A DNA stretch of 5,489 bases from Pseudomonadota bacterium (GTDB lineage Bacteria; Desulfobacterota; Desulfobacteria; Desulfobacterales; Desulfobacteraceae): positions 1 through 5,489 of the forward strand of contig JAHJDU010000407.1 in NCBI GenBank assembly GCA_018812385.1. The letters are read 5' to 3'. The notes under the pieces were generated by a model. The model saw nothing but the letters and a program-made list of their open reading frames with translations, had not been told where the DNA came from and did no database searches. Position numbers and translations under genes: made by a program. Positions 1 to 5,489 of the stretch are shown here, piece by piece. The number at the start of each line of letters is the position of its first letter. The first letter of the stretch is position 1.

Positions 1-1506
1 GAATCAGACAGGCTTGCCTTTGGTCTTGAAAGAATCGGCATCATCCGGGGAACCCGAACCATTTTAATGGTACCCCCTGGCATGGAATTTTTTATCACCA
101 TATTTGCCATGTTCAAGGTGGGTGCAGTGCCTGTTGTGGTGGATCCTGGTATGGGAATTGAAAGGATGCTTCAATGTCTGGAACAGGGTAAGCCCAAAGC
201 CTTTATCGGTATCGAAAAGGCACATCTTTTGCGGAAACTGAAACCTGGTTTTTTTAAAACGGTAAAACTCTGGGTTACCGTGGGAAAAAGATGGTTCTGG
301 GGGGGATATACCCTTGATCAACTTATGATACAAAGCGATGTGCCTTATCCAAAAGCCCAGACCACACGTGATGAAACCGCTGCCATTGTTTTTACCACAG
401 GTTCAACAGGTCCTGCCAAAGGGGTAATATATACCCATGGTAATTTTGAAGCCCAGATAAATCAGATCCAGGAACATTTTCAGATTGATCCGGATGAGAT
501 TGATCTGCCCACCTTTCCTTTATTTGCCCTTTTTGATCCAATCCTTGGCATGACAGCTGTCATACCGGATATGGATCCCACCAAACCAGCCCGGGTAAAT
601 CCGGCAAAAATCATTGAAGCCATTGAAAATCATGGTGTTACCAATATGTTTGCCTCTCCTGCTCTGTTAAACAGGGTGGGTAAGTTTGGTAAAGAAAACA
701 ACATCAAACTGCCGACATTAAGGCGTGTGATATCTGCAGGCGCACCTGTGACTCCTGCCAACATAGAACAATTTTCAAGCATGCTGTCTGATCATGCCCA
801 GATCCATACCCCCTATGGTGCAACCGAGGCTGTTCCTGTGATCTCCATCGGGTCCAATGAAATCCTTTCTGAAACCAAAATACTTTCTGAACAAGGGTAT
901 GGCATGTGTATTGGAAGGCCTATCTGCAATACACAGGTCAAACTGATTAAAATCACTGATGATCCAATTACTCAGCTTCATGATAAACTCAAGGTTCCTG
1001 AAAACCAGGTGGGTGAAATAATCGTAAAAGCAGATCTTGTGACCCAACATTATTTTGATAACAGGGAAGCAGACCTTTTGAGCAAGATTCCTGATTCAGA
1101 CGGCAAAGTCTGGCATAGGATGGGCGACCTTGCATGGATGGATTCAAAGGGAAGAATATGGTTTTGCGGAAGAAAAAGCCACAGGGTTATTACTCTGGAT
1201 GAAACACTTTTTACCATCCCTGTTGAAGCCATTTTCAACAATCACGAAAATGTTTTCAGAAGTGCCCTTGCCGGTGCAGGCCCGCGAAATATGCAGACTC
1301 CCGTCATATTTATCGAACCTTATTCAAAAATAAAGGATAAAAAAACCTTTATTAAAGAGCTTCTTGTCCTGGCAAAATCAAACCCGCTAACAGCCAATAT
1401 CCATCATGTTTTTATTGAAAAAGATTTCCCTGTGGATATCCGGCACAACTCAAAAATATTCAGGGAAAAACTTGCTGTTAAAGCAAAAAAAAGACTCAAT
1501 TTATGA
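1..1506 (+). CDS. oleC: OleC-like AMP-forming ligase (beta-lactone synthetase type), 5'-partial
   Basis: This is an adenylate-forming (ANL superfamily) enzyme. The frame is open from the first base, so the true start lies to the left; 501 residues and a TGA stop are visible, and roughly 50 N-terminal residues are probably missing compared with typical OleC proteins of about 550. Counting from the window edge, the landmarks are the phosphate-binding loop TTGSTGPAKG (about 132-141), the A5 motif YGATEAVP (272-279), the A7 motif RMGDLAW (373-379) with its ribose-binding Asp, the A8 hinge GRKSHRV (390-396), and the C-terminal A10 segment RHNSKIFREKL with catalytic Lys485. The segments PLFALFDP, MTAVIPDMDP and VDIRHNSKIFREKL are typical of the OleC branch rather than of ordinary acyl-CoA ligases. 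Known OleC enzymes use ATP to close a beta-hydroxy acid into a beta-lactone, which OleB decarboxylates to an olefin. All catalytic motifs look intact. Substrate and pathway are inferred from family likeness; a general fatty-acid ligase role cannot be excluded. Confidence 0.85.
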   Translation, partial: ESDRLAFGLERIGIIRGTRTILMVPPGMEFFITIFAMFKVGAVPVVVDPGMGIERMLQCLEQGKPKAFIGIEKAHLLRKLKPGFFKTVKLWVTVGKRWFWGGYTLDQLMIQSDVPYPKAQTTRDETAAIVFTTGSTGPAKGVIYTHGNFEAQINQIQEHFQIDPDEIDLPTFPLFALFDPILGMTAVIPDMDPTKPARVNPAKIIEAIENHGVTNMFASPALLNRVGKFGKENNIKLPTLRRVISAGAPVTPANIEQFSSMLSDHAQIHTPYGATEAVPVISIGSNEILSETKILSEQGYGMCIGRPICNTQVKLIKITDDPITQLHDKLKVPENQVGEIIVKADLVTQHYFDNREADLLSKIPDSDGKVWHRMGDLAWMDSKGRIWFCGRKSHRVITLDETLFTIPVEAIFNNHENVFRSALAGAGPRNMQTPVIFIEPYSKIKDKKTFIKELLVLAKSNPLTANIHHVFIEKDFPVDIRHNSKIFREKLAVKAKKRLNL

Positions 1507-1548
1507 CAAGTATTTTTCAATCCGGCAAAAGATCATAAAAATACGTCA
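1504..1548. repeat. Imperfect inverted repeat across the two convergent stop codons
   Basis: The left arm at 1504-1517 is TGAC, two unpaired A residues, then GTATTTTT. The right arm at 1537-1548 is AAAAATAC followed by GTCA. Together they give 12 possible base pairs with a 2-base bulge around a 19-base loop. The structure begins at the stop codon of the OleC-like gene and covers the last codons of the facing DHH/CBS gene. No other space exists for a terminator here, since the genes are 10 bases apart. The stem is AT-rich and not directly followed by a T run on either strand, although on the minus strand a run of eight T (opposite 1485-1492) lies about 11 bases beyond it. It could be a weak bidirectional terminator or a chance palindrome. 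Confidence 0.3.
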
Positions 1549-2815
1549 TTGCATCAGACCGGGTAATGATCCCGACAATTTTATCTTTTTCAAGGACTGG
1601 GATTCGTCCGACATCATGTTTTATCATTAGCCTGGCGGCTTCTATGATACTTTTGTCATGGGAGATGGTGACAACATTGCGGCTCATGAATGCCTTTACA
1701 GGCGATTGCATATGTTTTGATTTTCTGAGTTTCTTAAAATCACGCCGGGAAATTACACCAGTAATATGTCCCTCTTTATCCACAACGGGCATGCCGCTGC
1801 AACCCAGGTCTCTTAAAATCATGGCTGCCTCTTCAATTTTTGCATCCTCATTAATAGTAACAACAGGATAGGACATGATATCCGATAACATGACCGAAGA
1901 ATGCTGATTTCCTGAGATAAGTTCAAGAAGCATTTCTTCAATTGTATCAGGGTTAACTGCTTTCAAAAGAGCTGAGCCTGCACCTGGATGTCCGCCTCCC
2001 CCTATGCTTCTCATTAGCAAACCAATATTAATTTCATCTATACTACTTCTGCCTATGACCATACATTTATTTTGTTCAACATCCTTGAAAATTCCAAAGG
2101 CAGCATCCACATTAATAATTTCCCGGTACATCTGAAGGACCATGGCAAGATTCTGGATTCGTCCCTTGATTTCCATCTTGGCAATACTGATGGAAAACCC
2201 GCCAATATCAATTCTTTCGGCTTCCTGTATCATTTGAAAGAGAAGATCTTTTTGTTTTTTTTCATAGGCTTGTCGTAAAAAGGTGGAAAGAATCTGGAGA
2301 TCTGCTTTTCTGTCAAGAAGGAACCCGGCAGCATAAGCATCCTCAGGCAAAGTTGAGGGAAATGTCAGGTTGCCCGTATCTTCATATAACCCCATTAAAA
2401 AAAGCGTGGCCTGAATCGGGGTGATCAGTTTTCTTTGTTTTTCAATCTCTTTTACCAGCAGGGTAATAGTAGCCCCTGTTCCTTTGATATTTTTTTGAAG
2501 GGTTTCAATATCCCCTTCAGAATGATGATCCCACACAATGATTTCAAGATCCTGCCTGTCTTTTAAGAGTTCCATTCCTTCCAGACGGTCCCAGGAATGT
2601 GTGTCCACAACCACAAGCGTTTTTACATGCTCAAAAATAATATCGTTGGGAGAGTAAAGTTTAAACAAATCTTTATGAATGGCTAAAAAGTCTTTCAGGT
2701 TTGGATTAATAGATGTTGGTAAAACAGTTTTGGCACCTGGATATAGCAGGCTTGCTGCTACCAGAGATGCCAAAGCATCAAAATCCGATCCTTTATGGGT
2801 AGTAATAATTATCAT
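1517..2815 (-). CDS. DHH-family phosphoesterase with DHHA1 and two CBS domains
   Basis: This 432-residue protein is complete. The N-terminal DHH domain (about 1-160) shows the metal-binding motifs in order: motif I DFDALAS with Asp11 and Asp13, motif II VVVDTHS with Asp71, motif III DHH at 96-98, and motif IV EDTGN at 145-149. The DHHA1 substrate-binding domain follows (about 200-300) with its glycine-rich GGGGHPGAG loop at 272-280. Two CBS domains occupy about 308-365 and 372-430. DHH-DHHA1 proteins of the NrnA/RecJ type hydrolyse phosphodiester bonds in short RNAs or cyclic dinucleotides using Mn2+. CBS pairs usually sense adenine nucleotides, so allosteric control is a reasonable inference. 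The domain order differs from CBS-containing family II pyrophosphatases, where the CBS pair sits inside the catalytic region. In many Desulfobacterota this same architecture continues into a tRNA nucleotidyltransferase domain; here it ends cleanly after the second CBS domain. No signal peptide or membrane segment is seen, so it should be cytoplasmic. It lies 8 bases after the UbiD gene. Exact substrate unknown. Confidence 0.88.
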   Translation of the reverse strand: MIIITTHKGSDFDALASLVAASLLYPGAKTVLPTSINPNLKDFLAIHKDLFKLYSPNDIIFEHVKTLVVVDTHSWDRLEGMELLKDRQDLEIIVWDHHSEGDIETLQKNIKGTGATITLLVKEIEKQRKLITPIQATLFLMGLYEDTGNLTFPSTLPEDAYAAGFLLDRKADLQILSTFLRQAYEKKQKDLLFQMIQEAERIDIGGFSISIAKMEIKGRIQNLAMVLQMYREIINVDAAFGIFKDVEQNKCMVIGRSSIDEINIGLLMRSIGGGGHPGAGSALLKAVNPDTIEEMLLELISGNQHSSVMLSDIMSYPVVTINEDAKIEEAAMILRDLGCSGMPVVDKEGHITGVISRRDFKKLRKSKHMQSPVKAFMSRNVVTISHDKSIIEAARLMIKHDVGRIPVLEKDKIVGIITRSDAMTYFYDLLPD

Positions 2816-2825
2816 ATAGCCTTCT
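2816..2825 (-). promoter_or_regulatory. Ribosome binding site overlapping the upstream UbiD stop codon
   Basis: Read on the minus strand, the junction is TAG-AAGG-CTAT-ATG. The last two bases of the UbiD stop codon plus AAGG make AGAAGG, a one-mismatch Shine-Dalgarno sequence 4 bases before the ATG of the DHH/CBS gene. This fixes that start codon and means ribosomes finishing UbiD stop on top of the next initiation site, which favours translational coupling. The coupling is inferred from spacing alone. Confidence 0.65.
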
Positions 2826-4662
2826 ATATAATATTGAAAAGCGGCCCACCCCTTTTTCCCAGGGCATCAACTTTTTCTACTGTTTTTTTATCAGACACCA
2901 ATGGATCTGAATGAAAGGGTTTTATTCTGGCATCTATAATTAAAGGTGGTTTGCATTCCCAGTGTTTAAAACTGGTTTTTTCATTTATCCCATAAATATC
3001 ATGGGAAGGGTTTGACCTTAAAAAAGTCACCCATAAAAAATTTGAAAATGATTTTGCCGAAAAATCCGTGTCGTCTACCACCACAAACAAGGGGAGTGAG
3101 TCCAGGCCGGTTTGGGTCTGCAAATGCTTTTTCAGCCGATTGATCTGTATTTTCCCATTTGCATATGTTTTAAAATGGGGACCTTCAACCACTATTATGC
3201 CAGGCAGAACAATTTTGGGATGCTTGAATTCTTCCGGCAAAGAAAAATGTTGAGGAAACTCATTTTTCAAGTGACGTCTTTTTTCACCTGCCGCCGCCAT
3301 TACAAGTTTTGAGCCTGAGGTTATGTTTTGGGTGGAATAATCAAGGGTGTCCATGGTGGTTTTTGTGAAAAAATGAAGATCAGTGCTGAAATCTATTCGT
3401 TCAAGCATATGAATGAAAAAAGCTTTTTCATCATTTACGTTCAATCCAGGGTTGTCTTCGTGGGCGCAGATCATCAGATATTTTGCCAGAGACAATTGAC
3501 CCGTGCCCAGGACCCGGCTTGCATGGGTTAACAATTCCCTTGGCATTCTTTTTTCTTTTTCATAGGGGACATACCGTTCATGGGCTTTTACAAGAAGCAG
3601 GGGGTGAACCCCTGCATCATCCACAGCATTTACGGCAGTAACCCCGGGGATGCTGTCGGGAATTGCTGATCTTGTGATTTCATGGATCAATTTTCCAAAA
3701 TTGGAATCTTCCTGGGGCGGACGACCCACCACTGTAAATGGGAAAATGGCATCTTTTCTGTGATAAACAGATTCTACCTTTAAATAGGGGTACTCGTGTT
3801 CCAGGGAATAATAACCTAAATGATCTCCAAAGGGCCCCTCTTTTTTTGTTTTTCCCGGGACAATTAGGCCTGTGATGCAAAAATCTGCATCTGCAGAAAT
3901 TAAATAGCCATGTTTTTTTGCATATTTAAAGTTTTTGCCTGCCAGGGCTCCTGCAAAGGCAATTTCCGGCAACCCTTCCGGAAGAGGCATAACAGCGGCC
4001 AGCGCATGGGCAGGCGGTCCGCCAATGAAAATGCTGACCCGCAGTGCCTGATTTTTTTCCAAAGCCTTTTTATGGTGATTGCCAATCCCTCTGTGCAATT
4101 GATAATGAAGACCTATCTCTTTGCCAGGATCGTAATCATTTCCTGAAATCTGAATACGGTACATACCCAGATTTGAACTGAAAAGAGACGTTTTTTCAGG
4201 ATCCTGGGAAAAAACCTGGGGAAGCAGTATAAATGCACCCCCATCCTTGGGCCAGCATTTAATCATGGGAAGATCCTGAATACGGCAGGTCTTTTCAAGA
4301 ACCTTAGGCCTGGATACTTTTAATGGTAAAGAATGGATTAATGCAGGTAAGGCTTTTAATATGTTTCCAGGATATTTAATTGCTGATCCAAAATCTGATT
4401 TGATACCCACAAGAGCTTTTACAGATGCAAGCTGGGGTTCAAAAATTTTAAGTGTTCGCTCAAAGGTGCCAAACAGGTTTGATACCGCAGAAAATTTAGT
4501 ATTCCTGATATTTGTAAATAATATTGCAGGGCCCCTGGCATTAAACACTCTTCTTGTGATTTCAGCCATTTCAAGGTTGGGGTCAACAGGTTGGTGGAGC
4601 TGTACGAGCTCGTCCTGTTGTTTTAAAACGTCTAAGCATTGCTTTAGGCTTGAAAATTTCAT
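2824..4662 (-). CDS. UbiD-family decarboxylase, long form (prenylated-FMN dependent)
   Basis: This is a complete 612-residue member of the UbiD family, which reversibly decarboxylates aromatic or alpha,beta-unsaturated acids using prenylated FMN made by a UbiX-type flavin prenyltransferase. Visible landmarks are the N-terminal segment LVQLHQPVDPNLEMAEITRR (19-38), the cofactor/metal motif NLGMYR with Asn164 and Arg169, the LHRG His190, Glu275 in KKEGPFGDHLGYYS, and the GRPPQED loop with Glu318, the likely catalytic acid. By alignment from memory with E. coli UbiD (about 500 residues), these correspond to the metal-binding Asn/His/Glu set and the active-site Arg and Glu. The C-terminal portion beyond about residue 490 (FVVVDDTDF, PPLIIDARIKP) makes it about 110 residues longer, matching the roughly 610-residue form seen in Bacteroidetes and Epsilonproteobacteria and often annotated as menaquinone biosynthesis decarboxylase. 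A role in the futalosine menaquinone route is plausible but unproven, because no mqn or ubiX gene is in view. The ATG at 4662 is the earliest possible start: an in-frame TAA lies 6 bases upstream of it. Its Shine-Dalgarno is poor, the only candidate (AGGA) being about 15 bases away. Confidence 0.9.
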   Translation of the reverse strand: MKFSSLKQCLDVLKQQDELVQLHQPVDPNLEMAEITRRVFNARGPAILFTNIRNTKFSAVSNLFGTFERTLKIFEPQLASVKALVGIKSDFGSAIKYPGNILKALPALIHSLPLKVSRPKVLEKTCRIQDLPMIKCWPKDGGAFILLPQVFSQDPEKTSLFSSNLGMYRIQISGNDYDPGKEIGLHYQLHRGIGNHHKKALEKNQALRVSIFIGGPPAHALAAVMPLPEGLPEIAFAGALAGKNFKYAKKHGYLISADADFCITGLIVPGKTKKEGPFGDHLGYYSLEHEYPYLKVESVYHRKDAIFPFTVVGRPPQEDSNFGKLIHEITRSAIPDSIPGVTAVNAVDDAGVHPLLLVKAHERYVPYEKEKRMPRELLTHASRVLGTGQLSLAKYLMICAHEDNPGLNVNDEKAFFIHMLERIDFSTDLHFFTKTTMDTLDYSTQNITSGSKLVMAAAGEKRRHLKNEFPQHFSLPEEFKHPKIVLPGIIVVEGPHFKTYANGKIQINRLKKHLQTQTGLDSLPLFVVVDDTDFSAKSFSNFLWVTFLRSNPSHDIYGINEKTSFKHWECKPPLIIDARIKPFHSDPLVSDKKTVEKVDALGKRGGPLFNII

Positions 4663-4680
4663 AATTAATTATTTAGTTCC

Positions 4681-4708
4681 TGATCAAAAACCACCAGGTT
4701 TTTGGTCA
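4681..4708. other. Hairpin in the M48-UbiD intergenic gap, possible weak terminator or attenuator
   Basis: The arms TGATCAAAAACC (4681-4692) and GGTTTTTGGTCA (4697-4708) pair over 12 positions with one mismatch (G-U on the plus strand, A-C on the minus strand) around a 4-base loop. The hairpin starts 4 bases beyond the M48 stop codon, where a terminator would be expected. Its core follows the A-tract, stem, T-tract plan (AAAAACC, loop, GGTTTTT), but the GC part is only about two to three pairs, so strong intrinsic termination is doubtful. It occupies most of the 50-base gap; the remaining 18 bases before the UbiD ATG are an AT-rich leader. It may reduce read-through from the M48 gene or stabilise transcript ends. 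Confidence 0.45.
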
Positions 4709-4712
4709 ACCA

Positions 4713-5489
4713 CTATTTGGCATAACCCCATTTTTTTAGGCGATTATAGGCATAGTTGGAATATTCATTGGGTTGAGAATTGATCATTTTTAAATATGTG
4801 ATGTAATTATTTGCCGCAGGCTCAATGTCCCCCTTTTTGTCAAGACAATATCCCTTGTAAAAACTCATTTGCGGGTTGCCCGGCAAAAGTTTATCACAGG
4901 TATCAAAATTTTTATAGGCAATGGTGTATTTTTTAAGCTCATTGCTGGCAAGCCCTGCAATATAGTATCCCTGAACTTCAGCAGGGTACAATTTTTTTGC
5001 TGTATCCGCATAAGCCAGAGCCTGGTCAGGTTTTTTTCTGAGAAGTTGACATTTAGCCATCAATACATGGGCTGTATAATCATTTTTTAATTTATTCAGG
5101 GATTTTTTAAATGTTGTTTGTGCCTTGTCATATTCTTTTTTAGCCATATGCTTCTCGCCTTGCTGCAGCAATTCTATGCCTTCTTTTTTTGCCAGCAGAG
5201 AAGAAAGCCTATCCATATATCTTTCGCGATTCAAAGAAGAATCTTTTGAATACTGGTAAATCCCTTTTTCTCTTTGAACAGCAGAAGTCAAGCGTTCTGT
5301 ACTCATGGGATGGGTTGAAAAAAGTATTTGGGCAGAACTTGGTTGTTCTTTGTGCAGGGAGTCAAGCATTTCCATGAGTCCGACAAAGCCCTTGGAAGGA
5401 TAGCCAGCCTTAACCATATACTCATTGCCTAGGGAATCAGCTTCTCTTTCATTGTCCCGGCTGTACTTGGATAAGAACAATCCCTGACC
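4713..5489 (-). CDS. M48-family zinc metalloprotease with C-terminal TPRs (BepA-like), 5'-partial
   Basis: The reading frame runs off the right edge of the window, so the N-terminus is missing; the 258 visible residues end at a TAG stop. Counting from the edge, the segment begins in the protease domain: SKYSRDNEREADSLG (7-21) contains the M48 Glu (Glu14) that supplies the third zinc ligand, and FSTHPMSTERL (57-67) contains the conserved THP histidine (His60), the position that in E. coli BepA contributes a regulatory fourth ligand. The HEXXH motif, and any signal peptide or lipoprotein signal, would lie outside the window. From about residue 104 there are four tetratricopeptide repeats with a regular 34-residue period (about 104-137, 138-171, 172-205, 206-239). 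M48-TPR proteins of this type act in the periplasm, degrading or chaperoning misassembled outer-membrane proteins such as the LPS translocon. That location and role are inferred from the family. It is the first visible gene of the minus-strand cluster, 50 bases before UbiD. Confidence 0.88.
   Translation of the reverse strand, partial: GQGLFLSKYSRDNEREADSLGNEYMVKAGYPSKGFVGLMEMLDSLHKEQPSSAQILFSTHPMSTERLTSAVQREKGIYQYSKDSSLNRERYMDRLSSLLAKKEGIELLQQGEKHMAKKEYDKAQTTFKKSLNKLKNDYTAHVLMAKCQLLRKKPDQALAYADTAKKLYPAEVQGYYIAGLASNELKKYTIAYKNFDTCDKLLPGNPQMSFYKGYCLDKKGDIEPAANNYITYLKMINSQPNEYSNYAYNRLKKWGYAK

Noticed and set aside
1560..1574. Small hairpin CGGG / CCCG inside the 3' end of the DHH/CBS gene as a terminator for the OleC-like gene
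   Set aside because: Only four base pairs around a 7-base loop and no T run after it; too weak to support.
1517..2815. Family II CBS-type inorganic pyrophosphatase
   Set aside because: The CBS pair lies after the DHH and DHHA1 domains instead of being inserted in the catalytic part, and the C-terminal domain shows the GGGHP-type loop of NrnA/RecJ-like phosphoesterases with no SRK motif seen.
4704..4709. TTGACC on the minus strand as a -35 box of a promoter for UbiD
   Set aside because: At 17 bases spacing the would-be -10 is TGATCA, a poor match to TATAAT, and the better AT-rich sequence (TAAATA) is about 28 bases away. The TTGACC is also part of the hairpin arm.
4361..4783. A 140-codon open frame on the plus strand across the UbiD start region
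   Set aside because: It lies antisense to the conserved N-terminus of UbiD and the end of the M48-TPR gene, shows no recognisable motif, and is best explained as a shadow frame.
5478..5480. A TTG codon that could be taken as the start of the M48-TPR gene
   Set aside because: The frame stays open to the window edge (Gly-Gln-Gly before it) and the residues around it continue the M48 protease domain, whose HEXXH motif must lie further upstream. The gene is cut by the window, not started here.
1..5489. An undescribed defence, mobile or RNA-based system
   Set aside because: All of the sequence apart from about 68 intergenic bases is covered by four recognisable protein families. I found no direct-repeat array, tRNA or rRNA stretch, transposase, toxin-antitoxin pair or unexplained conserved-looking spacer.

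Overview
The window holds four protein-coding genes packed end to end, with no RNA genes, mobile elements, CRISPR arrays or long intergenic stretches. The moderately AT-rich composition and the gene set (an OleC-type AMP-forming enzyme, a stand-alone DHH/CBS protein, a long-form UbiD decarboxylase and an M48 protease with TPRs) suggest a chromosomal segment of an anaerobic Desulfobacterota bacterium, probably a Desulfobacteraceae-like sulfate reducer. That placement rests on the recognised style of the proteins, not on a database search.

Layout. On the plus strand, bases 1-1506 carry the 3' part of an AMP-forming ligase resembling OleC, the beta-lactone synthetase of long-chain olefin biosynthesis. 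Its N-terminus lies left of the window. It converges on a minus-strand cluster and its stop codon is only 10 bases from the stop of the facing gene. The cluster, read right to left, is a 5'-truncated M48 metalloprotease with C-terminal TPRs (5489-4713), a 612-residue UbiD-family prenyl-FMN decarboxylase (4662-2824), and a 432-residue DHH-DHHA1-CBS-CBS protein (2815-1517).

How the genes relate. UbiD and the DHH/CBS gene are separated by 8 bases. The UbiD stop codon forms part of the ribosome binding site of the next gene, so those two are almost certainly co-transcribed and probably translationally coupled. A 50-base gap with a hairpin lies between the M48 gene and UbiD, so co-transcription there is likely but less certain. 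The three minus-strand proteins have no obvious shared pathway: envelope protein quality control, aromatic or quinone decarboxylation, and nucleotide or short-RNA phosphodiester hydrolysis. The OleC-like gene belongs to a separate transcription unit whose partners (oleA, oleB, oleD), if present, would have to lie to the left.

I see no convincing sign of an undescribed system. The points most worth checking are the OleC-like gene without an oleD directly downstream, the DHH-CBS protein lacking the tRNA nucleotidyltransferase domain often fused to this architecture, and the two inverted repeats at gene junctions.
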